Positions 6,098 to 11,432 of a stretch of 12,961 nt of DNA are shown piece by piece. Source of the DNA: JAJZQD01 sp021847735 (GTDB taxonomy: Bacteria; Bacillota; Thermincolia; Thermincolales; UBA2595); the NCBI GenBank assembly GCA_027324025.1, contig DAHVYW010000125.1, positions 1 through 12,961 of the forward strand, in the 5' to 3' direction. The translations under genes and the position numbers were made by a program. Positions within the stretch are counted from its first letter, which is position 1. Every line of letters begins with the position of its first letter. The notes below the pieces were generated by a model. That model searched no databases. It was not told where the DNA came from and worked only from the letters and a program-made list of their open reading frames with translations.

Positions 6098-7024
6098 CTA
6101 TTTCTTCTCCTTATTTTGCTCCATTAAACGCCTGCTTTTGCAGAGCCGGCATCCATTGCAGTGTTTAACCCGGTCACCAAACACGCTTTTAATTGTATCT
6201 GTAGCCCGTAAACACTGTCGGTGGTCCGGGAAATGCAGGATTATCATAGTAGGGGCTATAGTAATAAGGGCACTTATTAACAAGTCTTCATAATTGATTT
6301 CGGGGTCACCGGTTTCGATGAGAAACCCGTCCAGGTAATCACTGCTGATGTTTTTATTGTTTCCGTCCAGGAGTTTAAAACAACCGGTAGGCTGAAGAAG
6401 AACCTGCACAACCTCTAACCGCGGCTCCTGAATTTCAACAAAGTACTTGAGAAGCTTAATAAACTCCTTATACTCCTTCTCCAGCATGAAGTCATCGACT
6501 GCTTTGTCTGCCGCTGTATACAATTCCTGTAAGTAGTCTTTGAGCCGGAACTTGATAAACCCTTCGATAATTAAATTGTCATTGGCATGGAGGTATTCCA
6601 GCAGCTTTTGCAAAATCAGGCTCTTCCGGCCTAAATAATCCACAAATGTATCGTCTGTGGATTCAACCCCATGGTTTAGGTGTTTTAAGGCAATCTGGTA
6701 GATCATGTGCTGTTCATCCAGTGTGAAATAATAGTAGTTTTGTTTAATGATATCTAGGAGCAGAATTTTTTCCCAGTTGTTTAGGATTACATCTGAGACG
6801 ACATTGGCAATATAGTGTTTGAAAATAACCCTGGTTTCTTCCTCCGAATAACTGGAGTTTCCATAATCAGCAATATTGTACCCCAAAAAGGTCAATCCCC
6901 CGGTAGGGGTTTGTTCACAGTCAATTTTAATACCATCGTTTTGTAACAAGGCAAATTCAGTATCAAGCTTGCTTCTTAACAATTCTATGTTCTCCCTTGC
7001 TCCGATTGAAAAAGATGCCTGCAT
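6098..7024 (-). CDS. ytxC: YtxC-family (putative sporulation) protein
   Basis: This 308-residue protein has a sequence pattern and position (directly upstream of the thrS locus) that match YtxC, a Firmicutes family annotated as sporulation-linked but without a known biochemical role. The N-terminal part is mixed (FSIGARENIELLRSKLDTEF). The long middle is helical with EGFIKFRLKDYLQELY, the most family-like stretch. The C-terminal part carries ITIAPTMIILHFP followed by a CNGCRLC cluster near residue 290, a possible metal site. No signal peptide or obvious transmembrane helix is visible. The ATG at 7024 follows GGGGGTGAG at good spacing. Upstream, CATATACTA (about 7046-7054) resembles a SigK-type -10 element and lies near a 14-bp palindrome at 7066-7079; this regulatory reading is speculative. 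Confidence 0.85.
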   Translation of the reverse strand: MQASFSIGARENIELLRSKLDTEFALLQNDGIKIDCEQTPTGGLTFLGYNIADYGNSSYSEEETRVIFKHYIANVVSDVILNNWEKILLLDIIKQNYYYFTLDEQHMIYQIALKHLNHGVESTDDTFVDYLGRKSLILQKLLEYLHANDNLIIEGFIKFRLKDYLQELYTAADKAVDDFMLEKEYKEFIKLLKYFVEIQEPRLEVVQVLLQPTGCFKLLDGNNKNISSDYLDGFLIETGDPEINYEDLLISALITIAPTMIILHFPDHRQCLRATDTIKSVFGDRVKHCNGCRLCKSRRLMEQNKEKK

Positions 7025-7080
7025 GTTCTCACCCCCATTTGCTAATAGTATATGTGCAAAATTTTTTTTGTATACAAAAC

Positions 7081-7110
7081 AAAAAAAGCACCCCTAAAGG
7101 TGCTTTTACT
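7081..7110 (-). terminator. Intrinsic terminator of tRNA-Val
   Basis: AAAAGCACC and GGTGCTTTT form a 9-bp stem (7084-7108). On the minus strand a run of T follows. It lies a few bases past the encoded CCA end of the tRNA. Confidence 0.9.
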
Positions 7111-7116
7111 GACAAA

Positions 7117-7191
7117 TGGTGGGCGAGAGAAGAATTGAACTTCCGACCTCTTCCGTGTCAAGGAAGCGTTCTCCCACTGAACTACTCGCCC
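7117..7191 (-). tRNA. tRNA-Val (anticodon GAC)
   Basis: The minus strand folds into a complete 75-base cloverleaf. The acceptor stem is GGGCGAG/CTCGCCC, the D-arm GTTC/GAAC, and the anticodon arm CTTCC-TTGACAC-GGAAG with anticodon GAC. A five-base variable loop is followed by the T-arm GGAAG-TTCAATT-CTTCT. The discriminator is A and CCA is encoded (7117-7119). GAC reads the valine codons GTC and GTT. The gene has its own consensus promoter and terminator. Confidence 0.98.
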
Positions 7192-7229
7192 AAAGGACTT
7201 ATTATAGAATTTGGCGGTCACGTAATAAT

Positions 7230-7257
7230 ATTATATTGATTTCCGGCCTGATGTCAA
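7230..7257 (-). promoter_or_regulatory. Consensus promoter of tRNA-Val
   Basis: Perfect TTGACA (7252-7257) and perfect TATAAT (7230-7235) with a 16-bp spacer give a start near 7223, about 30 bases before the mature tRNA 5' end. Confidence 0.88.
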
Positions 7258-7258
7258 G

Positions 7259-7317
7259 TGGTATATGCTGCTATTGGTATATGTGTGGTATATGCTGCTA
7301 TTGGTATATGCTGCTAT
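7259..7317. repeat. Short tandem repeat, 16-bp unit
   Basis: Three exact copies of TGGTATATGCTGCTAT lie at 7259-7274, 7286-7301 and 7302-7317. A truncated 11-bp copy ending in GTG fills 7275-7285. The rightmost copy contains the permease stop codon (7314-7316); the leftmost abuts the tRNA promoter. No dyad symmetry or T-run is seen, so it is not a terminator. Confidence 0.95.
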
Positions 7318-8513
7318 TCGTAACGTAATGCCTCGATAGGGTCTAATCTGGCCGCTTTCCTGGCAGGGTAAATCCCGAAAAACAAACCGACCAACAAAGC
7401 AAATAAAAAAGCTACGGCTATTGACCACGGTGTGATTACGGTCGGCAGCCTGGGGACTGCCTCTTTGAGCAACCTCGCCCCGGCAAACCCTGCGGCAATT
7501 CCGATCAGGCCACCCAGGGCGCTGACAAACACTGACTCGAGCAGAAACTGGGCTAGGATATCCCTCCTTTTAGCGCCAACGGCTTTCCTGATTCCGATTT
7601 CTCTTGTCCGTTCGGTAACTGTGACAAGCATAATATTCATAATCCCGATGCCCCCGACCAGCAGAGAAACCCCGGCAATTCCGCCCAGCATCCCTGTGAG
7701 TACGCCCATAATACCCTGAAAGGCACTGAGAATATCCTTCTGTTCGCTGACTGCGAAATCAGTCTTTTTGTGTCTTTCCCGGAGTATCCTTTTTGAATCG
7801 GCAACCGCATCACCAACCACATCCGGGCTGCGGGACTGGATAAACATCATGTTCACCTGTTTTGTTCCCAGTAATTCCTCTGCTACCGTGATGGGAATAA
7901 AGACCCGGTTATCATTGTCAATGGTGAGGGTGCGGCCCTTTCTCTTCATGACCCCAATAATTTTAAAGTCCTTGTTATTTACCCTAATGGTTTTGCCCAA
8001 AGGGTTCACCCCCGGAAAGAGGTCTTTTCGCACAGTATCGCCGAGAACGGCCACGGCCCTGTATCCCCTGATGTCCCCCAGGCTGAAGAAATCCCCGAAG
8101 GCCACCGGAATATTTCTGACCTCGCTGTAACTTTCGGTTGTACCGCTTAACAGAGTTGTTTTCCTGTCCTTGTATTGGGCAGTGGCACTGCTCTCAATCA
8201 AAGGAGCGACGTTTCTAACTGAAGGGCTATGCCTCTCGACGGCTAGAGCGTCATCATAAGTCAGTTTGCTTACTGACCCGACCAGTGTACTCGCATTAGT
8301 CCCCGCGGTCCCAGTGCCGGGGGTTACCAGGACCAGGTTTGACCCGAGGCCCTGTATTTGTTTGGATATGGAAGATTTAACCCCTTCACCGATGGAAACC
8401 AGTGTTATAACTGAACCTACACCAAGGATTACCCCCAGCATGGTGAGTAAAGACCTCATTTTGTTTGCCGTTAATCCGCGGAAGGCTACCCGTAGGGCTT
8501 CAAACAACTTCAA
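7314..8513 (-). CDS. ABC transporter permease, MacB/FtsX type
   Basis: This 399-residue membrane subunit is the permease of a type VII (MacB-like) ABC system. Transmembrane helix 1 (about 20-45) is followed by a large extracytoplasmic MacB core domain (about 50-270), then three helices near 275-300, 325-350 and 365-385. The cytoplasmic motif TERTREIGIRKAVGAKRRDI follows helix 2, and the C-terminus ends RKAARLDPIEALRYE; both are classic. The start is TTG at 8513, seven bases after GGTGGG; nearby ATG codons are in a closed frame. It follows the ATPase gene by 30 bases. Family members drive mechanical transmembrane signalling or efflux (antibiotics, peptides, lipids). No MacA-like adaptor is present here, so the substrate is unknown. 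Confidence 0.95.
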   Translation of the reverse strand: MKLFEALRVAFRGLTANKMRSLLTMLGVILGVGSVITLVSIGEGVKSSISKQIQGLGSNLVLVTPGTGTAGTNASTLVGSVSKLTYDDALAVERHSPSVRNVAPLIESSATAQYKDRKTTLLSGTTESYSEVRNIPVAFGDFFSLGDIRGYRAVAVLGDTVRKDLFPGVNPLGKTIRVNNKDFKIIGVMKRKGRTLTIDNDNRVFIPITVAEELLGTKQVNMMFIQSRSPDVVGDAVADSKRILRERHKKTDFAVSEQKDILSAFQGIMGVLTGMLGGIAGVSLLVGGIGIMNIMLVTVTERTREIGIRKAVGAKRRDILAQFLLESVFVSALGGLIGIAAGFAGARLLKEAVPRLPTVITPWSIAVAFLFALLVGLFFGIYPARKAARLDPIEALRYE

Positions 8514-8543
8514 ACATCATCCCACCATTCATTGCGCCATTTT

Positions 8544-9290
8544 TTAAAAACTTGGCGGATATTTTGGCCCCGCCGGCATCTGATCCGGTATTTTCCCTTC
8601 CCCGCTTTCCTTTGAAGTTCGCGTATCAGAAACAATTTCGCCGTCCCGGATATATACTACCCTTCGCGCATAGTTGGCTACCTCGCGGTCATGGGTCACC
8701 AGGATTACCGTAACCCCGATCCCGTTGAGGGTATCAAAAAGCTTCATTATTTCCGCGCCTGTTTTGGAGTCAAGATTTCCCGTGGGCTCATCCGCCAACA
8801 GTACCGCGGGGTGGTTGACCAGGGCTCTGGCAACTGCCACCCTCTGCTTTTGGCCGCCGGACAACTCACTGGGTTTATGGTTTATACGGTCCTGTAACCC
8901 CACAACCTCCAGAAGTTCCATGGCTATTGTACGCCTTTTGCGAGCCGGCGTCCCGGCATATATCATTGGAAGTTCCACATTTGTCAGGGCTGTTGCCCTT
9001 GACAGCAGGTTAAAGTTTTGAAAAACAAAACCTATATGTTTGTTTCTCAATTCCGCCAACTGGTTGTCATTAAGGGAATTCACATTTTTGCCTTTAAACC
9101 TGTAAATTCCTTTGGTAGGCCTGTCAAGACATCCTATAATGTTCATCAGGGTCGATTTGCCTGACCCCGACGGTCCCATTATCGCGATTATTTCACCGGG
9201 GGATATCTCAAGGTTGACTTTTCTCAGGGCAGTGACGGCGGAACTTCCCCTGCCGTAGTTTTTATACATGTCCGTTATTTTTATCACCAT
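8544..9290 (-). CDS. ABC transporter ATP-binding protein, MacB/LolD type
   Basis: This 248-residue ATPase is paired with the downstream permease. Visible motifs are Walker A GPSGSGKST (39-47), the Q-loop glutamine at 91 in FVFQNFNLL, signature LSGGQKQR (143-150), Walker B VLLADEP (163-169) followed by TGNLDS, and the switch histidine at 200 (LVTHD). The full set indicates an active ATPase. The TGNLDS and NLLSRATALTNVELP features place it in the MacB/LolD/FtsE group. A C-terminal tail of about 25 residues (rich in S, E, G, P) extends beyond the core. The ATG at 9290 has only a weak ribosome site (GGGG), with GTG as the next codon. It is the first gene of a two-gene operon divergent from the Gdt1 pair. 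Confidence 0.96.
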   Translation of the reverse strand: MVIKITDMYKNYGRGSSAVTALRKVNLEISPGEIIAIMGPSGSGKSTLMNIIGCLDRPTKGIYRFKGKNVNSLNDNQLAELRNKHIGFVFQNFNLLSRATALTNVELPMIYAGTPARKRRTIAMELLEVVGLQDRINHKPSELSGGQKQRVAVARALVNHPAVLLADEPTGNLDSKTGAEIMKLFDTLNGIGVTVILVTHDREVANYARRVVYIRDGEIVSDTRTSKESGEGKIPDQMPAGPKYPPSF

Positions 9291-9470
9291 TATTTCAACC
9301 CCGGTTAGTGCGTCTTTTTACTTATTTATTTGTGCCCTCTGATAAAATCTCTTATTCCGTCCAGGCAAAAGAGTTCTTAAATTTTTCCGTTAGCAAAAAT
9401 TGTTTCCTCAACATAAAATATCACATAACCTACCACTTGGGTAAATTCTTGTGCAAAGGAGGGCCAGTTT
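9291..9470. other. Divergent intergenic region between ABC pair and Gdt1 pair
   Basis: These 180 bases must carry promoters for both directions. They are AT-rich. A weak plus-strand candidate is TTAGCA, an 18-bp spacer and TAAAAT near 9392-9421. No riboswitch motif, terminator or ORF stands out. Confidence 0.4.
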
Positions 9471-9752
9471 TTGGATTGGAAGAAGCTGTTTCTATCAGCC
9501 TTTGGAATAATATTTCTTTCCGAGATGGGGGACAAAACTCAGGTAACCACCATGCTGCTGGCAAGTGAACGGCCCCTTTACGTTCTTTATGTAGGCTTGG
9601 GCTCAGCCATGGCACTGATAACGGCTTCCTTCGTGGAAATAATGATAGGCTCAACAGTGGTAGCACGTTTCCTGAAAGGTGGCCACATAAAAGTATTCTC
9701 AGGTGTAGCTTTTACAATAATGGGACTTTTATTACTCTTAAGAGTGATGTGA
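9471..9752 (+). CDS. Gdt1/TMEM165 (UPF0016) half-transporter, first copy
   Basis: This 93-residue membrane protein has three predicted helices, near residues 6-28, 35-57 and 70-92. Helix 1 carries the family signature SEMGDKTQ, where the acidic E and D residues bind cation; a second conserved acidic residue is in SFVEIMIGS. The Gdt1/TMEM165 family exchanges Ca2+ or Mn2+, and bacterial members are linked to Mn2+ export. Full-size members contain two such repeats in one chain. Here they are separate genes and presumably heterodimerise. The start is TTG at 9471 after AAAGGAGGG. The partner gene begins 15 bases downstream. I found no yybP-ykoY-type riboswitch motif upstream. Confidence 0.92.
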   Translation: MDWKKLFLSAFGIIFLSEMGDKTQVTTMLLASERPLYVLYVGLGSAMALITASFVEIMIGSTVVARFLKGGHIKVFSGVAFTIMGLLLLLRVM

Positions 9753-9767
9753 ACAGGGGGGAAATAT

Positions 9768-10115
9768 GTGAAATGGTTAGCTTTGATTACAACATATACA
9801 CTAATCATCTTGGCTGAATTGGGAGATAAAACGCAGATTGCCACATTAATCCTGGCAAGCAACAATCCCTCCAAAAGGTGGGTCGTATTCGGGGCAGGCG
9901 CCCTGGCGCTTACAACCTGTGTTTTGATTGAGGTTACAATAGGTACAACAATAGCCAGGCTGGTTTCACAGGAAATCATCAACAGGGTGACTGGATATGT
10001 ATTTGTAGTAGTCGGTTTGATTACCCTTTTCCGCGAATACGCTAAATCCAGAAAATGGCGGCTGCGCTACGGCTTAATTCCGGAGTTTACAAACAAGGGT
10101 AGCGAATCGGTTTAG
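9768..10115 (+). CDS. Gdt1/TMEM165 (UPF0016) half-transporter, second copy
   Basis: This 115-residue partner of the preceding gene has three helices (about 3-24, 36-60, 73-90). The signature AELGDKTQIATLILAS is in helix 1, with a second conserved acidic position in VLIEVTIGT. A basic tail (FREYAKSRKWRLRYG) follows, which by the positive-inside rule should be cytoplasmic. The start is GTG at 9768 after a GGGGGG ribosome site. The two products share the ExGDKTQ core and the E-x(3)-G motif but differ in most other positions, as expected of an old duplication rather than a recent one. Likely role: Mn2+ (or other divalent cation) efflux as a heterodimer, inferred from family knowledge. Confidence 0.93.
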   Translation: MKWLALITTYTLIILAELGDKTQIATLILASNNPSKRWVVFGAGALALTTCVLIEVTIGTTIARLVSQEIINRVTGYVFVVVGLITLFREYAKSRKWRLRYGLIPEFTNKGSESV

Positions 10116-10129
10116 CGGCTTCATTTAAA

Positions 10130-10175
10130 CTGAAAAGGCCATTGTCTCAGATTAGCGGGACAATGGCCTTTTCAG
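10130..10175. terminator. Bidirectional terminator between Gdt1 pair and Cys-rich ORF
   Basis: A perfect 17-bp inverted repeat (10130-10146 and 10159-10175) has a 12-base loop. GGCCATTGTC is at the core and the outer part is AAAA/TTTT, so each strand yields a stem ending in T residues. It sits 14 bases after the Gdt1 stop and four bases from the end of the convergent small ORF. Confidence 0.93.
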
Positions 10176-10179
10176 GTTA

Positions 10180-10335
10180 TTATATTCGATCCTGTTTTGG
10201 TTCAACAAACCACATGACCTGTTCTTCAATTATTACAGAGGGACACAGGGTATTGTCAAACGTACCGGTTTGACCCTGGCAGCCGTTTTTAAAATTGTCA
10301 CATTGTTCACAAACTAAACAAGCTCCTTCACACAT
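10180..10335 (-). CDS. Six-cysteine 51-aa microprotein, unknown function
   Basis: This small ORF begins MCEGACLVCEQCDNFKNGCQ and ends FVEPKQDRI. Cysteines fall at residues 2, 6, 9, 12, 19 and 31 (spacing 3, 2, 2, 6, 11), a metal- or cluster-binding type of pattern. The second half (VIIEEQVMWFVEP) is acidic and hydrophobic with no cysteine. No signal peptide is seen. GGGGAGGA lies eight bases before the ATG, a strong ribosome site, and the gene ends just before a bidirectional terminator, so translation looks likely. I do not recognise the family. Possible roles are Zn or Fe-S binding, but that is inference from cysteine spacing. It lies downstream of two short transcription units and the XRE regulator. 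Confidence 0.72.
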   Translation of the reverse strand: MCEGACLVCEQCDNFKNGCQGQTGTFDNTLCPSVIIEEQVMWFVEPKQDRI

Positions 10336-10441
10336 TTCGCAAAATCCTCCCCTCAATATACCATTGTTAAATTATATGATATGCCTGCCGACATAATTAC
10401 TTAAATAAGCCGTCTTTTAAGAATTACCCGGAAAAGTCTTC

Positions 10442-10503
10442 AAAAATAGAGAGCCCACGGTGATGTGGGCTCTCCAGGCCTAGTGGGATTTGTGCTTTTA
10501 TTC
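10442..10503 (-). ncRNA. Candidate small RNA 2 (about 62 nt)
   Basis: A near-consensus promoter is followed, after about 30 bases, by a 10-bp hairpin (10449-10458 with 10465-10474) and then TATTTTT. The predicted transcript has no start codon with a ribosome site. It contains AAATCCCAC in its unpaired 5' part. It could be a free small RNA or an attenuated leader of the Cys-rich ORF about 110 bases downstream. Confidence 0.5.
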
Positions 10504-10509
10504 ACTTAT

Positions 10510-10538
10510 ATTATCCCACCGCAAAACCCGATTGTCAA
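10510..10538 (-). promoter_or_regulatory. Strong promoter P2
   Basis: Perfect TTGACA (10533-10538), a 17-bp spacer and GATAAT (10510-10515). The bases after the -10 box (ATAAGTG) resemble those after P1 (GTAAGTA). Confidence 0.8.
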
Positions 10539-10547
10539 ATTCCCGGA

Positions 10548-10574
10548 ACAAAAAAGCCACCCCGGTAGGGGTGG
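10548..10574 (-). terminator. Intrinsic terminator of candidate small RNA 1
   Basis: A 7-bp stem CCACCCC/GGGGTGG with a four-base loop is followed on the minus strand by C and then six T residues (about 10550-10555). Confidence 0.85.
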
Positions 10575-10607
10575 AAAAAAGGGATTTTAGGAGAAGGAGA
10601 ATCTCCT
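10548..10607 (-). ncRNA. Candidate small RNA 1 (about 60 nt) with anti-SD loop
   Basis: Transcription from promoter P1 would begin at or next to a 7-bp hairpin (10588-10608). On the RNA strand its loop reads TTCTCCT, complementary to the Shine-Dalgarno core AGGAG. An unpaired AAAATCCC stretch follows, then a 7-bp GC-rich stem (CCACCCC/GGGGTGG, 10557-10574) and TTTTTT. This is the layout of a minimal trans-acting small RNA with its own Rho-independent terminator. There is no ORF. Expression and targets are inference. Confidence 0.55.
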
Positions 10608-10613
10608 ACTTAC

Positions 10614-10642
10614 ATTATCGCTAATTTTCGTTGCCCTGTTAA
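10614..10642 (-). promoter_or_regulatory. Strong promoter P1
   Basis: TTAACA (10637-10642), a 17-bp spacer and GATAAT (10614-10619) each match five of six consensus bases. The junction of spacer and -10 reads TTAGCGATAAT, similar to the TTAGCGTTATT repeats at 11101-11133, so the XRE regulator might also bind here. Confidence 0.7.
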
Positions 10643-10713
10643 CAAGTAAATAATTACTTAGCTTCGTTATTTTGTGTATTTAAATACTAAAAAAAGGCCG
10701 ATTTAAGGCTGTA

Positions 10714-11043
10714 TTAATTGTTTTCCTTTTGGTTTAATAGGGTTTTTGTCACCTCAATAACAGTCTTTATTTCCCGCTCCGACCTTTCCCGCACCAGAAA
10801 GGCCAGTTCGTCAACCAGTGATTTGGGAGCTATACTGTAACTGTCTGACAGCAGGTAGTCAACAGTAACGCCCAGCGCATTGGCAACCCCGACGACAGTT
10901 TCAAGACTCGGTTTCCTTTCCCCGCGTTCAATCTGTCCAAGGAAAGATACCGAAATATTTGCTTTCTCCGCCAGTGCCTCCTGGGTCATTTTGTGGGACA
11001 TTCTCTCCGCGCGAATTCTTTCACCCAGCATTTTATAGTTCAT
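10714..11043 (-). CDS. XRE-family transcriptional regulator (109 aa)
   Basis: This small DNA-binding protein has an N-terminal helix-turn-helix of the Cro/C1 (XRE) type at residues 6-65. LGERIRAERMSHKMTQEALA, then ISVSFLGQIERGERKPS and ANALGVTVDYLL are the canonical helices. The C-terminal 35-40 residues (SLVDELAFLVRERSEREIKT) are charged and helical, probably for dimerisation, as in SinR-like and phage repressor-like proteins. The ATG at 11043 has GAGGAG at good spacing. A promoter is proposed at 11065-11093. The gene is divergent from the 70-codon gene and faces a repeated motif in the intergenic region, so autoregulation is plausible. There is only a very weak stem before the T-run following the gene (about 10685-10700). 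No phage genes are nearby. Confidence 0.93.
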   Translation of the reverse strand: MNYKMLGERIRAERMSHKMTQEALAEKANISVSFLGQIERGERKPSLETVVGVANALGVTVDYLLSDSYSIAPKSLVDELAFLVRERSEREIKTVIEVTKTLLNQKENN

Positions 11044-11064
11044 TGCTTCAACTCCTCAATAAAT

Positions 11065-11093
11065 ACTATATCTATTGGCACGGCATATCTTAA
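11065..11093 (-). promoter_or_regulatory. Probable promoter of the XRE regulator gene
   Basis: TTAAGA (11088-11093), a 17-bp spacer and TATAGT (11065-11070). The -35 box is weak and the -10 good. The start would be near 11058, about 15 bases before the ATG at 11043. Confidence 0.5.
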
Positions 11094-11100
11094 TATTCTT

Positions 11101-11133
11101 TTAGCGTTATTTTATTTTGCCATTAGCGTTATT
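11101..11133. promoter_or_regulatory. Direct-repeat operator candidate
   Basis: TTAGCGTTATT occurs exactly twice (11101-11111 and 11123-11133) with a 22-bp period, close to two helical turns. One copy lies upstream of the -35 box of the plus-strand promoter and the other in its spacer. Both are just upstream of the regulator's own promoter. This geometry fits binding by the adjacent XRE protein to control both directions. Confidence 0.6.
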
Positions 11134-11145
11134 ATGTGGTATTAT
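11117..11145 (+). promoter_or_regulatory. Probable promoter of the 70-codon gene
   Basis: TTGCCA (11117-11122), a 17-bp spacer and TATTAT (11140-11145), each five of six consensus bases. The spacer holds one copy of the TTAGCGTTATT repeat. Confidence 0.55.
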
Positions 11146-11182
11146 AATAATTAAATAAATTTTATCTGGAAGGTGATTTATT

Positions 11183-11395
11183 TTGGAGAAAAAACTTATT
11201 TGGCAGGACGGTGATGTCCAATTTATCCAGATAAGCTGTGAAAATCTTTGTGTAAACGCGGTTTTGATCAATGACAATGTCGTCCATGCCAGCACAGATT
11301 GGAACACAACAGTGGAATTCCTAAACCGGGTTATTGAAGAAAAATCCACAGTCACGGTCCAAGAACTTCCACGCCAAAATAAACAAAGCTGTTGA
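11183..11395 (+). CDS. Hypothetical protein, 70 aa
   Basis: This small soluble protein starts MEKKLIWQDGDVQFIQISCE. It continues NLCVNAVLINDNVVHASTDWNT and ends with a charged helix and RQNKQSC. The alternation of hydrophobic residues in the first half suggests beta strands, with a helix near 45-55 (TVEFLNRVIEEK). There are three cysteines, one at the extreme C-terminus. I do not recognise the family. The start is TTG at 11183 with GGAAGGTGA upstream. The TGA stop falls in the left arm of a terminator. It is divergent from the XRE gene and shares its control region, so it may be a target of that regulator. Confidence 0.78.
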   Translation: MEKKLIWQDGDVQFIQISCENLCVNAVLINDNVVHASTDWNTTVEFLNRVIEEKSTVTVQELPRQNKQSC

Positions 11396-11411
11396 TCCTG
11401 TCAACAGCTTT
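11385..11411. terminator. Bidirectional terminator between the 70-codon gene and the nuclease gene
   Basis: A perfect 11-bp stem (AAAGCTGTTGA / TCAACAGCTTT) encloses a five-base loop, with T residues following on both strands. It contains the stop codon of the plus-strand gene and lies 21 bases past the stop of the convergent nuclease. Confidence 0.92.
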
Positions 11412-11432
11412 TGCCGGTTTATTCCGGTACGT

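Noticed and set aside
7259..7317. CRISPR array
   Set aside because: Units are directly adjacent 16-mers without unique spacers, and no cas genes are present.
9291..9470. yybP-ykoY manganese riboswitch before the Gdt1 pair
   Set aside because: I looked for its conserved purine-rich loop motifs and found none.
10680..10705. Terminator directly after the XRE gene
   Set aside because: There is a run of seven T on the minus strand, but the preceding stem is only three to four base pairs.
10714..11395. Classical toxin-antitoxin or prophage immunity module
   Set aside because: An XRE protein with a divergent small gene invites this reading, but the 70-aa product has no toxin motif and no integrase, phage or recombination genes are in the window.
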